DNA of 62,281 nucleotides from an uncultured Clostridia bacterium (GTDB taxonomy: Bacteria; Bacillota; Clostridia; TANB77; CAG-508): NCBI GenBank assembly GCA_944386175.1, contig CALXAB010000005.1:1-62281 (forward strand), written 5' to 3'. How positions within the stretch are numbered: the stretch's first letter is position 1; each line of letters begins with the position of its first letter. A model generated the notes under the pieces. That model was not told the origin of the DNA and made no database searches. It saw only the letters and a list, made by a program, of their open reading frames with translations. The position numbers were made by a program, and so were the translations under genes. This document shows positions 6,824 through 14,852 of the stretch, one piece after another.

Positions 6824-8032
6824 TTAGAGATCCTTCATTTTTTGATAGAACATTTTCCAACTTTCTTTATCTTTTTTTTCGTCCTCTTCAAATTCTCCAT
6901 TCGATTCTGCAGTCTTGATGACTTCAGTAAAACTGCTACGCAGAGTCTCAATCAATTGTTTGAAGTCAATTTTTTCTTGAGAAATGTATTCTTCAAATTT
7001 AGACTTACTCCAGTCTTCTCGAAGTTTCTTAAAAGTAGGACCTGGATGATAGAGTGAATCCATAAAACGAACATATGAAGCAGTGTCAATCATTTCAGTT
7101 AGATATCTTTTTCTTGCTACGATTGCTTCTTCATTGTCAATACCATACAAAGAATTGTAGCAGTATTGAACTGCCTCTTTATCTGCTGAATCATCACAAT
7201 AACGGTCGCCACCGCAATTTGCTCTGTGCTCGATATTAGCAAAGCAATTTAAAATAGCAATTTTGATATCAAGTGCATAGTCCGATGGAAAACTTGTTTT
7301 TTTACAAATTCTTACAAGCTCTCTTGCAGGTGCAATCCAATTATAATCAGATTTGCTATCTGTCATTACCCGTTCGTGAAGTTCTTTAGCGGTTAATACA
7401 TGTTCACTATCTCTCCATCCATGAATTAAATACCTTTGTCCCAAAAAATTCATTGTGTCTTTACCTCCTAACAAATTATTGTTTACAAGTTTTTTCTTCT
7501 TTTTGTCTACACATATTTTTAGTAAAAATGAAATTATAATTACTAAAATGCATAGTAAGAAATAAAAACCGAGAACAAGCAGAATAGCATACATGACCGA
7601 TAAAAACCTATTTCCAGAATTATAAGATTTAATATATTCATCCAAACTTTCTATTTCAATGCTATATTCTTCCTCCAAAATTCTGTACTCATTAGATAAT
7701 GTAATTGTTGCATTATATCTATGTTCGGTTGTCGAGTCTTCTTGCAAATAATAATAGAAGATTATACTTTCATTATCATTATAGATACGATATTGTACTT
7801 CATCATTAGAGATTTTTCTCGTATCTATGCCAACTCCTTCTTGAATTGATTCTTTTGCAATGTCTTTTAACAATTCACATTTCTCTTTTTTGTTTTCGTA
7901 ATTGCTCATCATTTCTTGTTCATTTTGCATTTTTTCAAATATTATTTTACTTGAAATAATGACAGTTACTACACTTAAAGAGATAGCCAAAAGTATTATG
8001 AATAACTTTGATATAAACCGTTTTTTTCTCAT
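6824..8032 (-). CDS. Membrane protein of unknown function (IME cargo), possibly two fused proteins
   Basis: 402 aa. There is a membrane segment near the N-terminus (about 9-30) and a second, longer one at about 143-172. The extracytoplasmic part between them is about 110 residues. A basic stretch (KKKKK) follows the second segment, giving a cytoplasmic C-terminal half. The C-terminal part, from the internal MNFLGQRYLIHGW (ATG at 7453), is preceded by a perfect AGGAGG site 10 bp upstream in the same frame. A separate soluble protein of 209 aa may therefore also be made. That half has Cys and His residues (CGGDRYCDD) but no motif I recognise. I do not recognise the family. The base composition is less AT-rich than neighbouring genes, which suggests cargo acquired separately. 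Confidence 0.7.
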   Translation of the reverse strand: MRKKRFISKLFIILLAISLSVVTVIISSKIIFEKMQNEQEMMSNYENKKEKCELLKDIAKESIQEGVGIDTRKISNDEVQYRIYNDNESIIFYYYLQEDSTTEHRYNATITLSNEYRILEEEYSIEIESLDEYIKSYNSGNRFLSVMYAILLVLGFYFLLCILVIIISFLLKICVDKKKKKLVNNNLLGGKDTMNFLGQRYLIHGWRDSEHVLTAKELHERVMTDSKSDYNWIAPARELVRICKKTSFPSDYALDIKIAILNCFANIEHRANCGGDRYCDDSADKEAVQYCYNSLYGIDNEEAIVARKRYLTEMIDTASYVRFMDSLYHPGPTFKKLREDWSKSKFEEYISQEKIDFKQLIETLRSSFTEVIKTAESNGEFEEDEKKDKESWKMFYQKMKDL

Positions 8033-8205
8033 AAATATTCCTCCTCCAATATTTATTGTGTTGTTTACTTGTTATATATGTTAACTCCCAAAGGAGATTA
8101 TCAAATTTAATCTTCGCCCATTATATCACACATTTACGTAAAATACCAGTATTTAGCTAAAAATAATCCCATAGGTATTTCTATAGGATTATTTAATAAA
8201 TTTAT

Positions 8206-8526
8206 TTATGCTACTTTAATTCCAGTATTCATAACTTCCTTTACAAAAGGATTTGAAACATTTTCATAATCTTCTGCAGTAATTGGGTGTGGCTCTATTC
8301 TAGTATCAATTTTCCAAGTCAAGCCAATTAATTTAGCCCCATCTTCAATAATATCATTAAAATCACTTGAAATTATTGCTATATCTATATCGCTATCTTC
8401 ATTTTCTGTTCCCTTTGCATAAGAACCAAATAATATAATTGCTTCTATTTTATAATATTGACTTATTTTCTCTATATATTTTTGTATAGATTCCATTATT
8501 TCTCTGTTAATAGCCTTTTCAACCAT
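8206..8526 (-). CDS. MNT-domain nucleotidyltransferase, antitoxin of a HEPN/MNT pair
   Basis: 106 aa minimal nucleotidyltransferase. The fold signature LFGSYAKGTENEDSDIDIAI (residues about 31-50) contains the GSY and the D-x-D metal ligands. In HEPN/MNT modules the MNT protein inactivates the HEPN toxin, in some cases by AMP transfer. The ATG at 8526 has a perfect GGAGG site lying inside the end of the HEPN gene, with which it overlaps by 31 bp. This indicates translational coupling. Confidence 0.88.
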   Translation of the reverse strand: MVEKAINREIMESIQKYIEKISQYYKIEAIILFGSYAKGTENEDSDIDIAIISSDFNDIIEDGAKLIGLTWKIDTRIEPHPITAEDYENVSNPFVKEVMNTGIKVA

Positions 8527-8897
8527 GTGTAAACCTCCTCTATATTTTTTACTTGTATAGCTGTGTATTCATCTGTGCATTTTTGATAAAAACTTTCTTT
8601 ATAATCATCATATCTAGCACTTATATTAAATTGTGTAATTATTTGTAACTTTTCAACTTGCTCATCTGTCAGTTCCAAATTACATTTTTCAGCAAGTGCT
8701 AATAAGTTATGAGATTTTATTGTATAAGGATTTTCTTCATTATTCTTTGCATATAATCCTTTTAATAATTTTTCTATTACTAAATGTCCTAAAAATAAAC
8801 ACCATGTATTTCTTTTATTTTCAAACATTATTTTCATTGTCTCATAATCTCTATCTGCACTATTTAGCCAATATTCCATTAAATTTATATTATCCAA
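8496..8897 (-). CDS. HEPN-domain protein, toxin of a HEPN/MNT pair
   Basis: 133 aa, all helical. It starts with a helix carrying WLNSADRDYETM and continues with HLVIEKLLKGLYA, the typical HEPN (PF05168-like) pattern. The segment FNISARYDDYKESFY holds the family arginine. The classic Rx4-6H ribonuclease motif is not clearly present, so RNase activity is uncertain. It is the first gene of the operon, followed by the overlapping MNT gene. The pair probably stabilises the element or defends the host. Confidence 0.85.
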   Translation of the reverse strand: MDNINLMEYWLNSADRDYETMKIMFENKRNTWCLFLGHLVIEKLLKGLYAKNNEENPYTIKSHNLLALAEKCNLELTDEQVEKLQIITQFNISARYDDYKESFYQKCTDEYTAIQVKNIEEVYTWLKRLLTEK

Positions 8898-8972
8898 TTT
8901 TTATCACCCTTTCAAAACTAATATTATTATAGCATTAAACTTAAAATTTTACTATATATTATTGATAATAAT

Positions 8973-10106
8973 TTATTTATTTTCAACCATCCAATTATAC
9001 AAAGTATCTTCATCTAGTTTGCCTTTTTTGAATAATTTAATTTTCTCTTGTGCCTCTTTCTTCCATTTGTCAAAATCTTTCTTTAATTGCTTATTGTCCT
9101 TGTTTCTATATACTGTCATAACCTTTTGCTGATATGTTCTTCTATAAAGTAATAATGCTGGATTACTTTCAAGACTCTTTTTATAAGTTTCACTCGCTCC
9201 TTTATCTCTACAAGTTGGACTACCATCAACATTTTTCAAATCACAATAAATTTCATTTTGTCTAAAGGTTGGTATGAAATATCTACCACAAATTTGGCAA
9301 GTTTTAATTGACAAATTTTCTTGTTTTACAAGTTGATCTAATATAGTAAAACAAATACTCCTTAATTTTGTACTTGTATAAACATTGTGTAATTCTAAAT
9401 TTGGGTCTTTTTCTTCAATACCTTTTATTAAATGTTCTATACTTTTATTGTGATGATGGTTGTGTATATTTATATAATTATCTAATATAACCTCTACATC
9501 TTGTGAATATGTATAAAGTTCGTTGTGTTTAATTGTATAAGCAACAAATTTTGAATATGTATTGTGTTCTTTTAATTCTTCATTTCCATTTAAGTTATAT
9601 ACAAAATCTACACATTTCTTGAAATTATCTTGCCATTCTAATAAATCATCTAGGCTTGTGTTATAAATATCTTTTAGCATTTTCATAAATTCTACATCTG
9701 TTATATATTCATCAGTTTTTGAATATATGTAAGGTGTATATTCTTTTATTAATTCAAAACCATAGGCATAAAAAAATGTATTATATGCAGATTCAAAAGA
9801 TGAAAAATCAGCATTTAAAAAATTTATTAACAATGAGCCTATGCTTTCTGCATAATGAATATAAATAGTTGAAGGTTGTCTAATAACTTCTTTTTTCTTA
9901 TTTAATTTTGTTTTTGAAATATCTTTTTCTAATTCTAAATATACTCTTGTTTCATCTTTCTTTTTTTCTTCATCGTTTTCTTTGTCTGTATCTTTTCTTA
10001 ATACATTATATAAATATAATGGTGTTGCATAATATTCTTCTTTATCTTTCATATTAAACCATATATAAAAGTCTTTTAAAACAAGATGGCGAGGTAATTC
10101 TCTCAT
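8973..10106 (-). CDS. DUF6076 family protein
   Basis: 377 aa. The C-terminal third carries a zinc-finger-like signature: CQICGRYFIPTFRQNEIYCD at about 271-290, then a further Cys in SPTCRDKG. This is the recognisable core of DUF6076 proteins found on mobile elements of Firmicutes. Residues 60-90 are charged and probably form a linker. A basic helical C-terminus follows (KWKKEAQEKIKLFKKGKL). The function is unknown; binding to nucleic acid or a replication or regulatory partner is plausible. It is transcribed away from the regulator/xis/int genes, with both promoters in the 277-bp gap. Confidence 0.8.
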   Translation of the reverse strand: MRELPRHLVLKDFYIWFNMKDKEEYYATPLYLYNVLRKDTDKENDEEKKKDETRVYLELEKDISKTKLNKKKEVIRQPSTIYIHYAESIGSLLINFLNADFSSFESAYNTFFYAYGFELIKEYTPYIYSKTDEYITDVEFMKMLKDIYNTSLDDLLEWQDNFKKCVDFVYNLNGNEELKEHNTYSKFVAYTIKHNELYTYSQDVEVILDNYINIHNHHHNKSIEHLIKGIEEKDPNLELHNVYTSTKLRSICFTILDQLVKQENLSIKTCQICGRYFIPTFRQNEIYCDLKNVDGSPTCRDKGASETYKKSLESNPALLLYRRTYQQKVMTVYRNKDNKQLKKDFDKWKKEAQEKIKLFKKGKLDEDTLYNWMVENK

Positions 10107-10165
10107 TTTTTATCTCCTTCAATTTTTATTGTGTAAAAAATTTTAATAAAATATTTAGAATTGTA

Positions 10166-10194
10166 TTGACAAATATAAATTATAATCGTATAAT
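10166..10194 (+). promoter_or_regulatory. Consensus promoter ahead of the HTH-xis-int genes
   Basis: TTGACA (10166-10171), 17 bp, TATAAT (10189-10194): a perfect sigma-A promoter. The first start codon is 190 bp away, which leaves a long leader with the hairpin at 10314-10348. Confidence 0.75.
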
Positions 10195-10313
10195 AACAAT
10201 ATGAAATTGTTATGTAAGATTTTTTACAATATAATAATACAACAATTAATAACAAATGTCAATAGGCGAATTGTATTTAAAATATTGCAAACAAAAAATT
10301 AACCAAAGGATTT

Positions 10314-10348
10314 AGAAAATGTTTAAGCTATGCTTAACTACATTTTCT
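10314..10348 (+). promoter_or_regulatory. Leader hairpin before the HTH gene
   Basis: AGAAAATGT (10314-10322) pairs with ACATTTTCT (10340-10348). Inside it TTAAGC pairs with GCTTAA. The stem ends about 15 bp before the AAGGAGG site of the HTH gene. It could attenuate transcription or be a binding site of the regulator itself. Confidence 0.5.
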
Positions 10349-10383
10349 TAATACGTAACAAAGTGAAGGAGGATGAAAAATAA

Positions 10384-10851
10384 TTGAATACTAAAGAACA
10401 GATTTTAGACTTATATTATAATCAACATTTAAAACAAACTGAAATATCAAAAATTGTAGGAACTACAACTCAATATGTCTCAAAAGTTGTACGAGCAGAT
10501 AAAAGAAATAAACAAGAAAAAGAAAATCGCAAAAAGGAGAATATGGAAAAAAGGAAAGTTTATTTACAAGAGTATTTTAAAACTTATGATAGACCAAAGA
10601 AAAATGATAATAGTTATGAGCAAATGTTAGCACAGCAAAGACAAGATGCAATAGAATTATCATATAGTTGCAATAATATATCTGATTATACTTTTGCTAA
10701 ATATAATCCTAGTATTTATCATACTAATAGAAAAGGTAATCTAATTATAGATAGAAAAATAAATGTTGGTTCTGATATACCAAAAATGATAAATATGAAT
10801 TTAAAAGTTCCAACACAAAAATATAAACATAGATGTAATTATAGTTATTAA
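10384..10851 (+). CDS. Helix-turn-helix DNA-binding protein
   Basis: 155 aa from a TTG start preceded by AAGGAGG. The N-terminus KEQILDLYYNQHLKQTEISK followed by VGTTTQYVSKVV is a clear helix-turn-helix of the sigma-70 region 4 / resolvase type. A basic linker (about 40-65) and a polar C-terminal part without a recognised domain follow. It lies upstream of xis and int in the same direction and is probably the element's regulator. Confidence 0.75.
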   Translation: MNTKEQILDLYYNQHLKQTEISKIVGTTTQYVSKVVRADKRNKQEKENRKKENMEKRKVYLQEYFKTYDRPKKNDNSYEQMLAQQRQDAIELSYSCNNISDYTFAKYNPSIYHTNRKGNLIIDRKINVGSDIPKMINMNLKVPTQKYKHRCNYSY

Positions 10852-10921
10852 TAAGGCTTTATTATTTAATCGATAATAAGTCTTTTTTTGTTATAAATTT
10901 TAAGAAAGGAGGACCAACAAT

Positions 10922-11134
10922 ATGGGTAGTATTAAAGAAAATTATGAAATGATGTTTACTTCATATCCAGATTTAGTAGACATCACTCAATTAAAAGAAA
11001 TGTTAGGTATTGGTATTACTCTTGCTTATAGATTAGTGAGAAACAATACAATTCAAGCATTAAAAGTTGGTAGACAATATAAAATACCAAAAAGAAATAT
11101 TATTAGCTATTTAACAAATCAAAAGGAAATATGA
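10922..11134 (+). CDS. xis: Excisionase-like helix-turn-helix protein
   Basis: 70 aa with a perfect GAAAGGAGG ribosome binding site. It has the winged-helix pattern of excisionase/MerR-type small proteins: DITQLKEMLGIGITLAYRLV, then ALKVGRQYKIPKRNIISYL. Such proteins bend DNA at att sites and steer the integrase toward excision. It lies 87 bp upstream of the integrase. Confidence 0.88.
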   Translation: MGSIKENYEMMFTSYPDLVDITQLKEMLGIGITLAYRLVRNNTIQALKVGRQYKIPKRNIISYLTNQKEI

Positions 11135-11221
11135 CTAGAATTTAATTTGCTTTCATGGTATTATGATTACGATATCAATAAGTAGGTTAATTTTAGTTGT
11201 TATACAAAGAAAGGAGTATTT

Positions 11222-12394
11222 ATGAATATAACAGCAAACCTATTTATTCAACATGGTTTATACTATGTTATTTTAAGTTATAGAGATAATAACAACAAAA
11301 GAAAACAAAAGTGGATTCCAACAGGAATATCAGAAAAAGGAAATAATAAAAGACTAGCAAACCAAAAATTAGATGAAATTAAACAAAATTATAAAGAGTA
11401 TTTACCAGTAGAATGTTCTTTTGAAAAAAGTGAATCAGAAAAATATTTTGAAGTATATCTTAATGAATGGTTAGAATCTTATAAACACAAAATTGAAGAA
11501 AACACTTATTGTTCATACAAAACTGTTGTTACTAAAGTAACAGAATATTTTAAAGGAAAAAATATTAAATTGAAAGATTTAAAACCTGTTCATATACAAA
11601 AGTTTTATGACTCTTTATATAAAAAAGGATTAACTGGAAATACTATATTACATTATCATGCAAATATTAGAAAAGCCTTAGATAATGCTATGAAACTTGA
11701 TATTATACCTAGTAACCCTGCTGATAAAATTGAAAGACCCAAAAAAGAACAATTTATTGGTAATTGCTATAATTTAGAAGAATTACAAATATTATTTGAA
11801 AAATCTAAAGTAGATCCACTAGAAATAGTAATATTACTTGCTAGTTTTTATGGTTTAAGAAGAAGTGAAGTTTTAGGTTTAAAATGGTCTGCATTTGATT
11901 TTATAAACAACACTATAACTATTAAGCATAAAGTTGTAGAAACTATTGTAGATGATAAAAGAACATTACTTTTAAAAGATAAAACTAAAAATAGTTCTAG
12001 TTATCGTTCATTACCATTAATACCTGAAATAAAAGAAAATTTATTACTACACAAAAAGAAAATAGAAAGTAATAGAAAACTTTGTGGAGATAGTTACAAT
12101 AAAAAATATAAAGATTATATTTGTGTAGATAATACAGGTAAAATATTTAGACCAGAATATATTACAGACCATTTTTCTCTATTATTGAAAAAACAGAAAT
12201 TAAGACATATTCGTTTTCATGATTTAAGACATTCTTGTGCTAGTTTATTATTAGCAAAGAATATCCCTATGAAAGCGATACAAGAATGGCTTGGTCATTC
12301 TACCTATTCTACTACTGCAAATCTATATACACATTTAGAAAGTAATACAAAAAATGTATCTGCAAATGTTTTAGCAAATGCAATTAGTTTTTAA
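11222..12394 (+). CDS. int: Tyrosine recombinase integrase
   Basis: 390 aa, the typical size for tRNA-targeting integrases. Three parts are visible: an N-terminal arm-binding domain (about 1-60), a SAM-like core-binding domain (about 80-165) and the catalytic domain. Catalytic residues are R213 in GLRRSEVLG, H333 and R336 in HDLRHS, H359 in LGHS and Y369 in NLYTH, all in place. The start follows AAAGGAG. The gene points toward the att site in tRNA-Gln, about 140 bp away, and paired TTTGTTTGACA repeats lie in between. Confidence 0.95.
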   Translation: MNITANLFIQHGLYYVILSYRDNNNKRKQKWIPTGISEKGNNKRLANQKLDEIKQNYKEYLPVECSFEKSESEKYFEVYLNEWLESYKHKIEENTYCSYKTVVTKVTEYFKGKNIKLKDLKPVHIQKFYDSLYKKGLTGNTILHYHANIRKALDNAMKLDIIPSNPADKIERPKKEQFIGNCYNLEELQILFEKSKVDPLEIVILLASFYGLRRSEVLGLKWSAFDFINNTITIKHKVVETIVDDKRTLLLKDKTKNSSSYRSLPLIPEIKENLLLHKKKIESNRKLCGDSYNKKYKDYICVDNTGKIFRPEYITDHFSLLLKKQKLRHIRFHDLRHSCASLLLAKNIPMKAIQEWLGHSTYSTTANLYTHLESNTKNVSANVLANAISF

Positions 12395-12459
12395 TAAATA
12401 ATAAAAATTTTTCATATTAAAAAATATTTTTTGAAAATTTGAAATTTGATTTTAACGAA

Positions 12460-12482
12460 TTTGTTTGACATTTTGTTTGACA
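12460..12482 (+). repeat. Paired TTTGTTTGACA repeats beside the right att site
   Basis: Two 11-bp copies, one base apart, between int and the tRNA. They match the inner left pair (4708-4728) and a variant pair outside the left att site (4452-4474). They are candidate arm-type binding sites of the integrase. Confidence 0.45.
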
Positions 12483-12489
12483 TTATAAA

Positions 12490-12520
12490 AAAATAACAAC
12501 TCTCAATTTCTTGAAAGTTG
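12490..12520 (-). terminator. Terminator of the tRNA-His/tRNA-Gln unit
   Basis: The same hairpin as at 4488-4511: CAACTCTCAA (12497-12506) with TTGAAAGTTG (12511-12520). On the minus strand it is followed by a U-rich run, 11 bp beyond the tRNA-Gln 3' end. Confidence 0.75.
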
Positions 12521-12529
12521 CTATTTTCA

Positions 12530-12577
12530 TTGGCTGGGCTGGCTAGATTCGAACTAGCGCATGCCAGAGTCAAAGTC
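12530..12577. repeat. att site, tRNA-proximal copy
   Basis: 48 bp identical to 4521-4568. Insertion here regenerates a complete tRNA-Gln, so the gene stays functional, as is usual for tRNA-targeting integrases. Confidence 0.85.
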
Positions 12578-12605
12578 TGGTGCCTTACCGCTTGGCTACA
12601 GCCCA
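12531..12605 (-). tRNA. tRNA-Gln (anticodon TTG)
   Basis: 75 nt including an encoded CCA. The acceptor TGGGCTG pairs with CAGCCCA. The anticodon loop is CTTTGAC within the CCAGA/TCTGG stem, and the T loop is TTCGAAT. The 3' half doubles as the att site. Confidence 0.95.
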
Positions 12606-12622
12606 ATATTTATTTTAAAAAA

Positions 12623-12700
12623 TGGGGTGGAAGATGGGACTCGAACCCACGGTCTCCAGTGCCACAAACTGGCGCGTTAACCAGCTACGCTACATCCACC
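12623..12700 (-). tRNA. tRNA-His (anticodon GTG)
   Basis: 78 nt including CCA. It has the extra G at position -1 diagnostic of tRNA-His. The anticodon loop is TTTGTGG with a CCAGT/ACTGG stem, and the T loop is TTCGAGT. A U-U mismatch appears at the sixth acceptor pair. It lies 17 bp upstream of tRNA-Gln and is cotranscribed with it. Confidence 0.95.
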
Positions 12701-12736
12701 GTTATTTTTCATGTTTATTTTCCAAACACATTTAAT

Positions 12737-12766
12737 ATTTTACCCTATTTGCACCCCATTTGTCAA
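12737..12766 (-). promoter_or_regulatory. Promoter of the tRNA-His/tRNA-Gln unit
   Basis: On the minus strand TTGACA (12766-12761), an 18-bp spacer and TAAAAT (12742-12737), about 37 bp ahead of the tRNA-His 5' end. Confidence 0.6.
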
Positions 12767-12862
12767 CTATTTTATAATTTTTTATACAATTTTTTAAATA
12801 TTTTTAATTTTTACCTTTAATATCTATATAATTTACAAAAATTCACAAAATTATTCCAATGT

Positions 12863-13645
12863 TTAATAATTATCTAATCCGTATTGTGAATACATCCATG
12901 ACATATAATCAAAAGGTGTTAAAGTTTCTGGCAATCCATAGTCTACTCCATAAGTTTCAACTGATATTGATGTGATTTTTGGTGGATTAACCGGCGTACT
13001 TATTTCTGCATTCTCACTAGTAGTTCCATCTTCTGACTCAGCAGCTTTTACTTCTACATTTTCTATTTTATGAACTACATCTAATCCTTCTATTACTTTA
13101 CCAAATGATGTATAATATCCATTTAATGAAGAACTTTCTTTTGTCATTATGAAAAATTGTGAACTTCCAGAATTGTATGATTCTTCTGTTAATGATGGTG
13201 AATATGAGGTATAATCTGATCTTGCCATTGCAATTACACCTTCTTCAAATTTTAAATTATTTTCTACTCCATTTGCAAAAAATTCACCTTTTATTGTATA
13301 TTCAGTTTCTTCTCCACCATCTTTTAAATCTGAAATTTTTGCTGAGCCTGAGCCATCACCATTTGGATCTCCACCTTGTATCATAAAGTCTTTTACTATT
13401 CTATGAAATGTTAATCCATTATAAACCCCTCTATTTGCAAGTGCTACAAAGTTTGCTACTGTTTCTGGTGCTAGATTTGGATATAGTTCTATTTTAACTG
13501 TTCCAAAATTTTCTACTTCCATTGTTGCTATTGGATTTTTTACCTCCATTGTTGCTTTTTGATAGTATCCATATGCTATTACTCCTATTAATACTATTAC
13601 TAAAATTAAAGCTATTATCCATATAATATTTTTTACTTTTTTCAT
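12863..13645 (-). CDS. Membrane-anchored cyclophilin-type peptidyl-prolyl isomerase
   Basis: About 260 aa. A membrane anchor (IIWIIALILVIVLIGVIAYG, about residues 5-25) precedes a cyclophilin domain outside the cell. Domain motifs are TVKIELYPNLAPETVANFV, FHRIVKDFMIQGGDPNGDG and SSQFFIM. It catalyses proline cis-trans isomerisation in exported proteins. An upstream in-frame ATG at 13669 exists; the ATG at 13645 fits an AAAGGA site 12 bp ahead and the start of the anchor. The two active-site stretches FHR and QGGDP are intact. Confidence 0.9.
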   Translation of the reverse strand: MKKVKNIIWIIALILVIVLIGVIAYGYYQKATMEVKNPIATMEVENFGTVKIELYPNLAPETVANFVALANRGVYNGLTFHRIVKDFMIQGGDPNGDGSGSAKISDLKDGGEETEYTIKGEFFANGVENNLKFEEGVIAMARSDYTSYSPSLTEESYNSGSSQFFIMTKESSSLNGYYTSFGKVIEGLDVVHKIENVEVKAAESEDGTTSENAEISTPVNPPKITSISVETYGVDYGLPETLTPFDYMSWMYSQYGLDNY

Positions 13646-13748
13646 TTTATTTATCATCCTTTCCATCAAATGTATACATTCAAAATATTAATTATAATTA
13701 ATATTCTCTAAAATTCATACCTCTTATTTTTTATATTACTATAATTTT

Positions 13749-14829
13749 TTAAATTATATTGTCAAATACAAATTGCTCTTGCATTCTTTTTAAGGATTGT
13801 TTTATTGTTCTGGCTCTTACTTCTCCTATACCATCTACTTCATCTAAGCTTTCAATGTCTGCTGCTAATATATGTTGAAATGATTTAAATGATTCTACTA
13901 AGTTTTCAACAATATTTGATGGCATTCTTGGAACTTTATTTAATATTCTATATCCTTTTGTATATACACCTACTTCATCATAGTTATCAAAATTTTCATA
14001 TCCTAATAAATTTGCTATTACGGTTTCTTTTAATAAATCTTCTGTTTTTAGTTCTTGTAGACTTTCTATTACTTTTTCTGGTGTCCTTCTTTTTCTTCCT
14101 GCTACGATGTAATCCTTAATAATAAGTTCCTCTTCTTTTTCTAATCCACCTATCAATTCTTCTAGTTGCATTCTTACTAGTCTTCCATCATTTCCTAACT
14201 CGTAAATTTGTCTTTGTATTTCTTCAACAATTTTCATTACCATTTCAGCTCTTTGTATAGCTACAATAACATTTTGTAATGTAACTATATCATTAAATTC
14301 ATATTCATTCAATATATTTAGCTTATTATCAAAAACTTTTTTATATTTTTCTAAAGTTTGTATTGCTTGATTTGCCTTATTTAGTACTTCATCTGTATCT
14401 TCTAATATATATCTATCTTCACCTTTAAATATTGTAATTATATTTCTTCTTTGGGAAATACTTATAACTAATTCTCCTGTTTGCTTAGCTGTTCTTTCTG
14501 CTGTTCTATGCCTTGTTCCGTGTTTCTAATGTTGATATTTCGTAAGATGGTATTAATTGTGCATTTGCATATAGTATTCTCTTTAAATCTCCACTTAATA
14601 CAATTGCTCCATCCATTTTTGCAAGTTCATATAATTTTGAAGATGTATAATCTTCATTTATTATAAATCCTCCATCTACAACTTCTTTTATTACTTCACT
14701 ATTATCTGTAATTAATAGTAAAGCTCCTGTTTTTGCTCTTAATATATTCTCTAAACCGTCTCTAATAGGTGTGCCTGGAGCTATTAATTTTAGAATTGAT
14801 GTTATATTATCTTCTTTTCCTTTTCTCAA
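13749..14829 (-). pseudogene. disA: DNA integrity scanning diadenylate cyclase DisA, frameshifted
   Basis: DisA makes cyclic di-AMP and scans DNA for branched structures. The N-terminal DAC domain reads through [11 protein letters not shown] and YANAQLIPS. After TLET an extra base (G14520 on the + strand) shifts the frame to a stop at 14506. Removing that base restores [17 protein letters not shown], the conserved RHR motif, and joins it to the C-terminal part with the helix-hairpin-helix segment (SLDEVDGIGEVRARTIKQSL). The corrected protein is about 359 aa, the normal family length. It follows radA at once, the classic radA-disA order. It is either a recent mutation or a sequence error; no other damage is visible. 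Confidence 0.85.
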
Positions 14830-14852
14830 AATTATTCTCCTTTCACTTAAAG

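Larger units (their letters stand above)
4569..12577 (+). mobile_element. Integrative mobilizable element of about 8.0 kb in tRNA-Gln
   Basis: Bounded by the 48-bp att direct repeat, with an integrase pointing at and ending about 140 bp from the tRNA gene. Inside are a MobV relaxase with an oriT-like hairpin, cargo genes on the minus strand, a helix-turn-helix gene, an excisionase and the integrase. No type IV secretion genes are present, so transfer would depend on a helper. The reading frames of int, xis and mob are intact, so excision and mobilisation look possible. The unit length from the repeat offset is 8009 bp. Confidence 0.85.

Noticed and set aside
4569..12577. Prophage or self-transmissible conjugative element
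   Set aside because: No phage structural genes and no type IV secretion genes are present; int, xis and a MobV relaxase fit a mobilizable element.
12518..12820. ORF across the tRNA genes on the + strand
   Set aside because: It is the antisense of tRNA-Gln and tRNA-His.
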